Positions 1 to 5,884 of a stretch of 6,963 nucleotides of DNA are shown here, in pieces (the stretch's first letter is position 1; each line of letters begins with the position of its first letter). The DNA is from Candidatus Bathyarchaeota archaeon. GTDB taxonomy: Archaea; Thermoproteota; Bathyarchaeia; Bathyarchaeales; WAQA01. The DNA is taken from positions 1 through 6,963 of the forward strand of contig WAQA01000088.1 of the NCBI GenBank assembly GCA_015520475.1, read 5' to 3'. Made by a program: the position numbers and the translations under genes. The notes under the pieces were generated by a model. The model was not told where the DNA came from. It saw only the letters and a program-made list of their open reading frames with translations, and did no database searches.

Positions 1-55
1 CCTGAGCATGTTTCTCACCCATTATTCCGGATCCTATAATGCCGAACCTAATCAT
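1..55 (-). CDS. Gfo/Idh/MocA-family oxidoreductase, N-terminal fragment
   Basis: Only the first 18 codons lie in the window, read leftward from an ATG at 55-53; the gene continues off the left edge. The translation is MIRFGIIGSGIMGEKHAQ. It has the opening beta strand and GxGxxG-type nucleotide loop (GIIGSGIMG), followed by the K/R-H-A stretch typical of the N-terminal Rossmann domain of Gfo/Idh/MocA dehydrogenases, which oxidise or reduce sugars and inositols with NAD(P). The ATG sits exactly where that family starts, and a TATA element lies 30-37 nt upstream. It shares a strand with the dehydrogenase ending at 153, but the 97-nt gap and its own promoter suggest separate transcription. The substrate cannot be told. 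Another Rossmann enzyme cannot be fully excluded from 18 residues. Confidence 0.68.
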   Translation of the reverse strand, partial: MIRFGIIGSGIMGEKHAQ

Positions 56-84
56 GACTGGCTGCCCCTAAACCTTTATCTCCA

Positions 85-92
85 GTTTAAAG
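85..92 (-). promoter_or_regulatory. Box A (TATA) for the oxidoreductase at the left edge
   Basis: On the minus strand this reads CTTTAAAC, a reasonable archaeal box A. Its centre is about 33 nt upstream of the ATG at 55, so transcription started about 25 nt downstream would give a leader of only a few bases. That agrees with the lack of a convincing Shine-Dalgarno sequence in front of the ATG. An alternative AT-rich stretch lies at about 105-113. Confidence 0.35.
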
Positions 93-152
93 ATATACGT
101 CAAGAATAAATATGTTGTAGTTCAAATACTGCTCTTAGTTGATATCTATTCT

Positions 153-1181
153 CTAATCTATTGATGATATCTTCTTGGATATGGCTTCTCCTACCTCGCT
201 TGTTTTGGATGATCCTCCGAGATCATAAGTTCTAACCTTCCCCTCTCTTAAAACTGCTATGACAGCCTTCTCTATGAGCTCTGCTGCTTCTTCTTCCCCT
301 AGATATTCCATCATCATCTTAGAGGCCATTATCATAGCTATCGGGTTAACCCTGTTTAATCCCGCATATTTCGGTGCTGAACCGTGAACCGGCTCGAACA
401 TTCCATAGTTGTCACCTATGTTTGCCCCTGCAACGAGTCCTAAACCGCCGACGACTTGGGCGGCTTCATCGGATATTATGTCGCCGAACATGTTTGTTGC
501 CGCTATCACATCAAACCTCTCCGGCTCCTTTATAAGTCTCATGGTCATAGCGTCTACGTGGACCTCGTCTACGTGGACATCTGGAAAATCTTCAGCGGCT
601 TTTATGAAGGCGTCTCTGAAGATTCCATCAGTAACCCTTAAGATATTCCTTTTATGGACGATTGTTAAGTGCTTCTTCCGGTTTGACGCCAATTTAAAGG
701 CTAGTCTAGCTATTCTTTCAGAGGCTTCTCTTGTTATCACCCTCAATGCCACTCCATATCCTGGAGTAACCTCGAATTCTTCTCCGAAGTATAATCCTTC
801 AGTGTTCTCCCTCAACACTATTAGGTCGATGTTTGGTTTTAGTGCTGGTGCTCCTGGCAGCGACTTACACGGTCTTATGTTGGCGTAGAGATTGAACATC
901 TTTCGGATTGTGACTGCTGCGCTTGGCGGCGCCCCTGCCTCTTCAGGCGTTGTCATAGGCCCCTTTAAGCATGCATCCGTCTCCTTTAATATTTGAATAG
1001 TCTCTTCTGGAAGGTTTGTTCCATACTTCTCTATACAGTTGAATCCGGCTTCTCCGTAGATCAACTCTAACCTTAACCCTTTAACTCTCTCTTGGAGGCT
1101 GTCCAGCACCTTTACAGCTGCATCTGTAACTTCAGGTCCTATTCCATCTCCGGGTAGAACAGCTATTTTATATTTGCTCAC
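153..1181 (-). CDS. Isocitrate/isopropylmalate/homoisocitrate dehydrogenase family protein
   Basis: A metal-dependent beta-decarboxylating dehydrogenase, presumably cytosolic, that oxidises a 2-hydroxy acid bearing a 3-carboxylate using NAD(P). Numbering from the GTG at 1181 (342 aa): dinucleotide start region LPGDGIGPE about 9-17, substrate loop SAAVTIRK 87-94 with S87 and R93, R103, the RENTEG motif with R124, Tyr131, Lys177 in VHKRNIL, and metal-binding Asp210, Asp234 and Asp238 (VDAM and GDIISDEA). All catalytic residues appear present. RENTEG favours the ICDH/HICDH side over the RELTGG of bacterial LeuB, but the length is that of LeuB/HICDH rather than of isocitrate dehydrogenase (about 410). 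The adenosine pocket reads HGSAPKYAG, the lysine-tyrosine pair of NADP-dependent isocitrate dehydrogenase. A longer start at 1193 (GTG, 346 aa) is possible, but GGTGAG at 1190-1195 fits 1181 better. It lies 14-26 nt after tyrS and is probably co-transcribed. The exact substrate is undecided. Confidence 0.88.
   Translation of the reverse strand: MSKYKIAVLPGDGIGPEVTDAAVKVLDSLQERVKGLRLELIYGEAGFNCIEKYGTNLPEETIQILKETDACLKGPMTTPEEAGAPPSAAVTIRKMFNLYANIRPCKSLPGAPALKPNIDLIVLRENTEGLYFGEEFEVTPGYGVALRVITREASERIARLAFKLASNRKKHLTIVHKRNILRVTDGIFRDAFIKAAEDFPDVHVDEVHVDAMTMRLIKEPERFDVIAATNMFGDIISDEAAQVVGGLGLVAGANIGDNYGMFEPVHGSAPKYAGLNRVNPIAMIMASKMMMEYLGEEEAAELIEKAVIAVLREGKVRTYDLGGSSKTSEVGEAISKKISSID
551..578. 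repeat. 13-bp direct repeat inside the dehydrogenase gene
   Basis: CGTCTACGTGGAC occurs exactly at 551-563 and 566-578, a 15-bp period that stays in frame and encodes VHVDE followed by VHVDA just before the metal-binding Asp210. Each copy is itself close to a palindrome (GTCnACGTnGAC). The protein length here matches ordinary family members, so this is not an insertion. It is most likely a codon-level coincidence over an alternating beta strand. Confidence 0.5.
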
Positions 1182-1189
1182 TGTAGATC

Positions 1190-1195
1190 TCACCT
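1190..1195 (-). promoter_or_regulatory. Shine-Dalgarno site choosing the GTG start at 1181
   Basis: The minus strand reads GGTGAG, then seven bases, then GTG. This matches the archaeal GGTGATC-type ribosome site with normal spacing. The in-frame GTG at 1193 lies inside this element and so has no usable site of its own. The protein starting at 1181 (MSKYKIAVLPGDGIGPE) also begins where the family usually does. Confidence 0.6.
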
Positions 1196-1207
1196 TTCCC
1201 GGCTAAT

Positions 1208-2293
1208 CTATCTGGTCGGCTCTTCTCCCTTAACTATCTCGTAGAGCCTTCTCGCCCTCTTATCCTTCTCGAAGTGTTCCCTTATAGGTTTGATTAACTC
1301 GTTAAGTTTCTCGGCAACAGCGTTTTTGAGGTCTAATGGATGAATCTCACCTCTCCTATACTTCTCCTCCAGTTCCCTGTAGCTCTGGATCTCAAGGTAT
1401 CCTCCATACTTTGCTTCTCTCTTAATCTCCAATGTATCGAACTTTCTGAAGATTATATGTTTTGAGTAGTCAAGTATTGGGTTGTTATCTGTTCTCTTTG
1501 GTGGACAGAAGGCTGAGTGAATCTTCCTTCTAATCTCTTCTTCGCTGTCATGAACGTAGATACATGTCTGAGGTTTCGACTTACTCATCTTAGAACTTAT
1601 CATTACGTCCCATTCTCTTCTGTCTTCATAGCCCTCCGGGCCCTGTAGACCTTGGAGCCCCATCAGCATATGATGATGTACACATACAGGTTTCCAGAGG
1701 CCTATCTTAGGACCTACCTCCCTAGCTAATATGTTTGCTCTCCTTTGATCCAGTCCCAACTGGCATATGTCGCATTTAAGCTGAAATATGTCTGAGACCT
1801 GCATTGCAGGATAGAATAGCTGCGCTGTCTCTTGGAGTTCCCCCTTCTTCCTACCCATTATGGTTAAGCATCTAAACATTCTGGTTAGAGTGGTGTTCTT
1901 CGCTATCATTATGACGCGTTTCCAGTATTCCTGATCCATATTCTCGCTTGCCCATAAAACTTCAACTTTACTTAGGTCCACCCCGGCTGCTTTCCATACC
2001 TCTATGAAGTATTCACCTACCTTCCTTATCCTCTCTAAGTCTCCACCCATCTTATTATTTATCCATGCAAACCAGTCTGCGAGCCACAACTTAAACTTTA
2101 TTCCAGCCTTCAAGAGATCTTCTAGGTTTATCGCTCTGTAAATGGCGAAGGGTATATGCGCCATTCCGCTAGGCTCAAAACCGTCATATGCAACTGGATG
2201 GTTCTTTGTTTCAAGGAGGACTCTAAGTTCATCCTCTGTAATTATCTCTTCCCCAACTCTCTTGATGAGCTCTAACCTCGTCTCGACATCCAT
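1208..2293 (-). CDS. tyrS: Tyrosyl-tRNA synthetase, archaeal type
   Basis: Charges tRNA-Tyr with tyrosine in the cytosol; a class I synthetase with Rossmann catalytic domain. From the ATG at 2293 it is 361 aa, near the usual length for archaeal TyrRS without an S4 domain. The N-terminal YDGFEPSG (from Tyr36) leads into the HIGH-equivalent at 46-49, which here is HIPF. The tyrosine pocket is complete: Tyr36, Tyr161, Gln165, Asp168 and Gln183 (in FYPAMQVSD and LDQRR). The KMSKS loop is canonical at 235-239. The C-terminal helical region contains HPLDLKNAVAEKL, typical of archaeal TyrRS, which separates it from TrpRS. A TTG at 2299 would add two residues, but GTGAT at 2299-2303 is spaced correctly for the ATG at 2293. 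It heads a minus-strand transcript with the dehydrogenase 26 nt downstream. The CxxC at about 174-177 is noted separately. Confidence 0.95.
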   Translation of the reverse strand: MDVETRLELIKRVGEEIITEDELRVLLETKNHPVAYDGFEPSGMAHIPFAIYRAINLEDLLKAGIKFKLWLADWFAWINNKMGGDLERIRKVGEYFIEVWKAAGVDLSKVEVLWASENMDQEYWKRVIMIAKNTTLTRMFRCLTIMGRKKGELQETAQLFYPAMQVSDIFQLKCDICQLGLDQRRANILAREVGPKIGLWKPVCVHHHMLMGLQGLQGPEGYEDRREWDVMISSKMSKSKPQTCIYVHDSEEEIRRKIHSAFCPPKRTDNNPILDYSKHIIFRKFDTLEIKREAKYGGYLEIQSYRELEEKYRRGEIHPLDLKNAVAEKLNELIKPIREHFEKDKRARRLYEIVKGEEPTR

Positions 2294-2349
2294 GTTCAAT
2301 CACGAATACTATGTTACTTGACGTTGCTGTCTGGGTTAGGATGGGTGAT

Positions 2350-2373
2350 ACTATAAAAGAAAAGCTTATAAAC
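2350..2373. promoter_or_regulatory. Paired TATA elements, divergent promoter region
   Basis: Two AT-rich near-palindromic elements, ACTATAAAAG at 2350-2359 and GCTTATAAAC at 2364-2373, read as box A on both strands. On the minus strand CTTTTATAGT predicts a start near 2329 and a leader of about 36 nt for tyrS; GTTTATAAGC would give about 50 nt. On the plus strand CTTATAAA predicts transcription from about 2393-2396, just before an ATG at 2400. Positions come from the usual 24-27 nt spacing, not from data. Confidence 0.5.
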
Positions 2374-2399
2374 ATTTCCAAGTTTACTGCTTCATTCTG

Positions 2400-2526
2400 A
2401 TGTGGCTTAAGAGTTTAGACGTGGAAGATTTGAGGATCCAGATGGATTGAAGAGCGGTGGGATAAGCCTGATATGATCTCTAAGAGGTGGGAGTGGACCT
2501 TGCATCCTATCTTATGTAGCCCCTAA
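2400..2526 (+). pseudogene. Possible decayed small ORF between tyrS and the TIM-barrel gene
   Basis: The gap between tyrS and the next gene is just over 300 nt, and this is the only gene-like content in it. An ATG at 2400, about 30 nt after a good plus-strand box A, opens a 16-codon ORF (MWLKSLDVEDLRIQMD) ending in TGA at 2448-2450. In the +1 frame an open stretch from about 2434 to a TAA at 2524-2526 reads ERWDKPDMISKRWEWTLHPI, a protein-like and tryptophan-rich run. Joining the two frames by one frameshift near 2431-2448 gives a peptide of about 40 residues. I recognise no family. Open stretches this short arise by chance, so this may be plain spacer or an untranslated leader. Confidence 0.22.
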
Positions 2527-2554
2527 ATCCCTGCAGGTCAAGTCTCTAAAGTAA

Positions 2555-2563
2555 CTTTAAATA
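2555..2563 (+). promoter_or_regulatory. Box A for the TIM-barrel isomerase gene
   Basis: CTTTAAATA is a close match to the archaeal TATA element. Initiation about 25 nt downstream (near 2584) would leave a leader of about 30 nt that carries the GGGGG ribosome site at 2602-2606. Confidence 0.5.
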
Positions 2564-2613
2564 TTATTATGTGAGAGAAATTAAGGAAGAGATTAAGCAT
2601 TGGGGGACTGTGG

Positions 2614-3534
2614 ATGTTTAGTGTTGATTTGAAGGTTAAAGGCCTTCTCTTTTCAAGTCGTTTTCCATGGAAAGTAGGAATAGTTAGCTTCATGGCCTAT
2701 CCAGAGATGATGGCTGGTAAGGGAGATGTTGTCGGCAACATAAAAACTTTAGCTGAGGATCCGTTCTTTGATGGGGTTGAGGTCTGCAGATTAACGGAGG
2801 AGCAGTGGAGGGAGATAAAGAAGTTTATGGATGGGAAGATTGTTGCGAGGGGGATGCAGCCTGACATACTTACTCGAAAGATAAACCTGAACTCATCTGA
2901 ATCTAACATTAGAAGTGAAGCTGTCAATCTAGTGAAGAGGGAGGTTGAGAGGGCGGCTTCTATGGGGATCAATAGATTAGCTGTCTGTTCAGGTCCAGAT
3001 CCAGGATCTGAAAGAAGAGGTGAAGAGAAGGAGCTCCTCATCGACTCTTTAAGTGATATCTGCGGTTACGCGTCTAAGAGAGGGATTGAGATATTCTTGG
3101 AGGCCTTCGATAGGGATTGGGATAAAAAATTGTTGATAGGGCCGCTGTCAGAGGCTGCAGATGTTGTCAGAAAGGTGAGAAAGGAGCATGATAATATCAG
3201 TCTAATGTGGGATCTGAGTCATGCACCAATGTTAGATGAGAAACCGTGGATGCTGGAGGAAGTTAAGGACGTGTTGGGTCATATTCACATAGGCTGCGCT
3301 AAGAAGGTGGGTGACAGATACATTGACAGCCATCCAGTTTTCTATACGGCCGGAGCTGTCAATGGAATCGGGGAGGTTGCAGAATTACTGAGAACCCTTC
3401 TGAAGATAGATTATAAGGGGATGGTTAGCTTCGAAGTTAAACCTGAGGATGATCAGACGGCGGAGGGTATCATAGCGACTGCAAAGGGAGTTCTAATCTC
3501 AGCATACACTATTGTTGCAGGTGAAATGTTATAG
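2614..3534 (+). CDS. Sugar phosphate isomerase/epimerase family TIM-barrel protein
   Basis: A 306-aa member of the xylose-isomerase-like/AP-endonuclease-2 TIM-barrel superfamily, whose known members isomerise or epimerise sugars, dehydrate keto-inositols or cut abasic DNA. The barrel runs from KVGIVSF (20-26) to about residue 292. The metal-site residues expected of sugar isomerases are visible: Glu163 (IFLEAFDRD), Asp200 and His203 (MWDLSHAP), His223/His225 (GHIHIG), Asp238/His240 (IDSHP) and Glu274 (SFEVKP). The endonuclease-specific arrangement is not evident, so a sugar-related role is preferred. The ATG at 2614 has GGGGG at 2602-2606 with 7-nt spacing. The first 18 residues precede the first strand and are unremarkable. 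It is monocistronic by spacing and converges on a uronate-isomerase-like gene, which supports sugar or sugar-acid metabolism. The substrate is unknown. Confidence 0.82.
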   Translation: MFSVDLKVKGLLFSSRFPWKVGIVSFMAYPEMMAGKGDVVGNIKTLAEDPFFDGVEVCRLTEEQWREIKKFMDGKIVARGMQPDILTRKINLNSSESNIRSEAVNLVKREVERAASMGINRLAVCSGPDPGSERRGEEKELLIDSLSDICGYASKRGIEIFLEAFDRDWDKKLLIGPLSEAADVVRKVRKEHDNISLMWDLSHAPMLDEKPWMLEEVKDVLGHIHIGCAKKVGDRYIDSHPVFYTAGAVNGIGEVAELLRTLLKIDYKGMVSFEVKPEDDQTAEGIIATAKGVLISAYTIVAGEML

Positions 3535-3558
3535 AGCTGTTCTGCCTAAGCGTTGCAT

Positions 3559-3590
3559 CTCACCCTCAATCTCTATTCTTTAATTCATCT
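3559..3590 (+). terminator. Pyrimidine-rich termination region after the TIM-barrel gene
   Basis: About 25 nt after the stop codon the plus strand becomes pyrimidine-rich with short T clusters (ctcaatctctattctttaa). Archaeal RNA polymerase often stops at such tracts without a hairpin. The T runs are short, so support is weak. Confidence 0.25.
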
Positions 3591-3612
3591 TGGTGTGAAT
3601 AATCCTCCATTT

Positions 3613-3618
3613 AAAAAA
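3613..3618 (-). terminator. Oligo-T terminator after the amidohydrolase gene
   Basis: On the minus strand a TTTTTT run, inside CTCTTTTTTAAATGG, occurs 54 nt past the amidohydrolase stop codon. No stable hairpin precedes it, as is normal for archaeal oligo-T termination. It sits in the 138-nt gap between two convergent genes. Confidence 0.45.
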
Positions 3619-3672
3619 GAGAATTAATCGGGTTTTGAAGATTCTGAAAGATGAATGTGGATTCTTCCGTTT

Positions 3673-4944
3673 TTATCGGAGTCTATATAGTCTTTTAGGG
3701 TTATTTAGCAGTAGATCCTCTGCAAGGCTTACAGCTAATTCCTTGCTGTAGTATCCATCATTAACCATCTCGGAGAGCACTTTAGAGACTTGTAGTTTCA
3801 CCATACATGCCTTCGCGTAGGTCCATTCTACAACGTATGCGTCGCTGAAGAAACCGTTCATCTTATTTCTAGGAAGCATCTGTAATCGTTCTTTGATGAA
3901 CTGCTGTATTATTGTTGGATAGAAGGCGTACCACCAGTAGCCTGATGTGTATACGTTTGGGTAATTCTTAGCGATAACTGCTAATTCATGGGATTGAACT
4001 CTATTGGCCAATATAATGTCAAATTTAACCTCTTTAAATTGATCAAAGAGTGGACATAGAGTAATAAGCGATTTAGTTTCGAATCCTACAATCGCGTAGT
4101 CTGGTGGAGAGGCTCCAGGTATAGGCCTCCTTACACCTAGCATAAGCTGGAATGGAAGCCTATACTCCTCAGCCATCTTTAACATGCAGTGCATGGCATA
4201 GGATCTTAAATGGTTCTTCTCGGAGCTGCCAAGTTCTGATCCATCCAGTCTCTTCTTGAATGCCTCCTCAGCGATTTCTTTCTTTGGTTCGATAAAGTAT
4301 TCGTCTGGTAGGATGCTTGCTGTAACGGCTACACACTCAGAGAATCTCTTGAAGAGTAATGGAAGTGCATCTTCAAAGTCTCTTAATGATTCTATTGAGG
4401 TTTCTGTAGTCTTCTCTAGACCTGTTATATCCTCCCTGTCTAATCTGCTGATTAATGGTTCAATCCTTAATGCTCCAACGTAGAATTCAGAGTCGTATCT
4501 CGGTATCTCCTCGTCGAAGCGGAACGTTAAGAATCCCTTCTCAAGCCTAACCTTTCTAAGGACCTTTCTATACCAGTCCTCCTCATCTGCATGGGAGACT
4601 ATAAGCTCTTTTATGTCTCTCCAGTTCTTTTCAGTTATCTCTGTATCTTCGAAACCGTATATCTCCCTCAGCATCTTAATGAGACACCAGTACGTTGATG
4701 TGTTCCTTATCATCTTAAAGTATGGCGCAACCTTCTCCATAAGATCATCAAATTTAAGGTTTGAGAATAAGACTTCGGATGGTGCTCCAGCGGACAGAAG
4801 CTCCGTAACTATGTAATGGTAGAAGATTATCTCTTTAGGGTCCCTTGCAGATGGATGTTCACCATCTATATGTGAATGAATATCTACAAGTGGAATAGTC
4901 TCTATTCGTTCCCGTAATTCTGAAAAGCAATCGGTACCATTCAT
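3673..4944 (-). CDS. Uronate (glucuronate) isomerase-like amidohydrolase
   Basis: A 423-aa amidohydrolase-superfamily TIM-barrel protein resembling UxaC, which interconverts glucuronate/galacturonate and their 2-keto forms. The opening PLVDIHSHIDGEHP gives the HxH metal pair His23/His25. Near the C terminus come Trp337-Trp338 (SGYWWYAF) and FFSDAYVVEW, whose Asp368 aligns with the last metal-ligand Asp of UxaC. Two departures from the family are visible: the usual QLH of the barrel reads FQLML (Met268), and the Arg two residues after the Asp is Tyr. It is also shorter than typical UxaC (about 450-470). So the fold is secure but uronate isomerase activity is not. The reading frame stays open upstream to 5253, but that part is antisense to the KaiC-like gene and is unlikely to be coding. 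GGAGGAG at 4954-4960 with 9-nt spacing supports the ATG at 4944; the ATG at 4962 (429 aa) is the alternative. Confidence 0.8.
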   Translation of the reverse strand: MNGTDCFSELRERIETIPLVDIHSHIDGEHPSARDPKEIIFYHYIVTELLSAGAPSEVLFSNLKFDDLMEKVAPYFKMIRNTSTYWCLIKMLREIYGFEDTEITEKNWRDIKELIVSHADEEDWYRKVLRKVRLEKGFLTFRFDEEIPRYDSEFYVGALRIEPLISRLDREDITGLEKTTETSIESLRDFEDALPLLFKRFSECVAVTASILPDEYFIEPKKEIAEEAFKKRLDGSELGSSEKNHLRSYAMHCMLKMAEEYRLPFQLMLGVRRPIPGASPPDYAIVGFETKSLITLCPLFDQFKEVKFDIILANRVQSHELAVIAKNYPNVYTSGYWWYAFYPTIIQQFIKERLQMLPRNKMNGFFSDAYVVEWTYAKACMVKLQVSKVLSEMVNDGYYSKELAVSLAEDLLLNNPKRLYRLR

Positions 4945-4995
4945 ATCTCGGTTCTCCTCCATAACCGCATAAACTGAGCTAAATGGGCTTCGAAC

Positions 4996-5003
4996 ATTTA
5001 AAT
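4996..5003 (-). promoter_or_regulatory. Box A for the amidohydrolase in the divergent gap
   Basis: The palindrome ATTTAAAT lies about 55 nt upstream of the start at 4944. Initiation about 25 nt downstream on the minus strand gives a leader near 30 nt that includes the GGAGGAG site. Being symmetrical it could also serve the plus strand, but for the KaiC-like gene the TGATTTATC at about 5051-5059 is nearer. Confidence 0.35.
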
Positions 5004-5082
5004 CTTTACACTTAAACGCTTTAGGGGGTGTTAGGCTCCGAAGGGATAACTGATTTATCTCTTCTCTCATATATTTCTGTGG

Positions 5083-5087
5083 GGAGG
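5083..5087 (+). promoter_or_regulatory. Shine-Dalgarno site fixing the TTG start at 5093
   Basis: GGAGG within GGGGAGGTTGAT lies five bases before a TTG at 5093-5095. No in-frame ATG occurs between here and the conserved opening of the KaiC-like domain, so this strong site supports the non-standard TTG start. Confidence 0.65.
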
Positions 5088-5092
5088 TTGAT

Positions 5093-5884
5093 TTGTCTAT
5101 AGAGCGTCTATCTACTGGAGTGCCTGAATTAGATGGTATGTTAGCGGGAGGTATTCCACGAGGCTTCACTGTTGCGGTTACTGGGGAGCCTGGTACGGGA
5201 AAGACTATCCTATGCATCCACTTCATTGCGAAGGGAATATTAGATGGGGACAAATGTATCTATGTCACTACTGAGGAGAGTAGAAGTTCAATTATTATAC
5301 AGGCAAGCCAGTTTGGATTCGACTTTCAGAGGGGGATTGAAGAGGGAAACCTCATAATAATCGATGCTTTGATGGGGTTAAAGGAGAAATGGTCTCTTCA
5401 AAGCTTAGAGATTGAGGAGCTTGTTGATAAGGTTATTGAAGCCAAGAAATCTCTCGGTTATGGGAGGGCTAGGCTGGTGATAGATTCTCTCTCCGCCTTC
5501 TGGCTTGATAAGCCTGCAATGGCTAGGAGACACTCATACTTTGTTAAGAAGGTTCTCTCTAAATGGGACTTCACAACGTTGTCTACGTCTCAGTATGCGA
5601 TAACCACATCTGAAGCTTTCGGATGGGGTGTAGAACACATAGCTGATGGTATAATAAGGTTTAGGAGGGCTGTGAGGGGAGGGACGCTGAGAAGATACGT
5701 CTTGATTGAGAAGATGCGGCAGACACCGCATAGCCTCCAAATGTATGAGATTCAGATTCTTCCTGGTAGGGGCCTCACCGTTACAAGGCCTCTTGAGATG
5801 AGGAAGGAGGACATAGTTCTTCCGAGGAAGGTTAGTGAGAGTATTCGAAGGTCATCGGAGAGGAGGGATGTTGAGATACCTTGA
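5093..5884 (+). CDS. KaiC/RAD55-like RecA-superfamily ATPase, single domain
   Basis: A 263-aa ATPase with one RecA-fold domain, as in the archaeal KaiC/GvpD/RAD55 group; cyanobacterial KaiC has two. The N terminus (LSTGVPELDGMLAGGIPRG, from about residue 6) is the family signature. It is followed by Walker A GEPGTGKT at 31-38, the catalytic Glu61-Glu62 pair (VTTEES), Walker B LVIDSLSAF with Asp131, EHIADGIIRF at 181-190 and the conserved KMRQTPHS at 207-214. All ATPase residues appear intact. The charged tail (about 235-263) is rich in Arg/Lys/Glu. No membrane segment is seen. The start is TTG with a strong ribosome site. The last four bases (TTGA) overlap the start of the primase-like gene, so the two proteins are probably made together. 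ATP binding is near certain. The partner and process are inferred: DNA handling, given the neighbour, or signalling as for some family members. Confidence 0.9.
   Translation: MSIERLSTGVPELDGMLAGGIPRGFTVAVTGEPGTGKTILCIHFIAKGILDGDKCIYVTTEESRSSIIIQASQFGFDFQRGIEEGNLIIIDALMGLKEKWSLQSLEIEELVDKVIEAKKSLGYGRARLVIDSLSAFWLDKPAMARRHSYFVKKVLSKWDFTTLSTSQYAITTSEAFGWGVEHIADGIIRFRRAVRGGTLRRYVLIEKMRQTPHSLQMYEIQILPGRGLTVTRPLEMRKEDIVLPRKVSESIRRSSERRDVEIP

Noticed and set aside
409..888. 159-codon plus-strand open frame
   Set aside because: It lies wholly opposite the dehydrogenase, whose catalytic motifs are intact. The translation has the Ser/Thr/Pro-rich look of an antisense shadow.
2466..2490. TGATATGA in the tyrS upstream gap, considered as a C/D-box guide RNA
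   Set aside because: The match to the C box is poor and no paired D box or terminal stem is found.
2697..3041. 114-codon minus-strand open frame
   Set aside because: Antisense to the TIM-barrel isomerase gene, with no motif and a low-complexity translation.
4457..4466. GGTTCAATCC, resembling a tRNA T-arm (B box)
   Set aside because: It sits inside the amidohydrolase coding sequence, with no matching acceptor, D or anticodon stems around it.
4963..5253. 97-residue N-terminal extension of the uronate-isomerase-like reading frame
   Set aside because: It runs antisense through the promoter region and the conserved first 50 codons of the KaiC-like gene, is rich in Pro/Ser/Lys with no family match, and precedes a good ribosome site and ATG at 4944.
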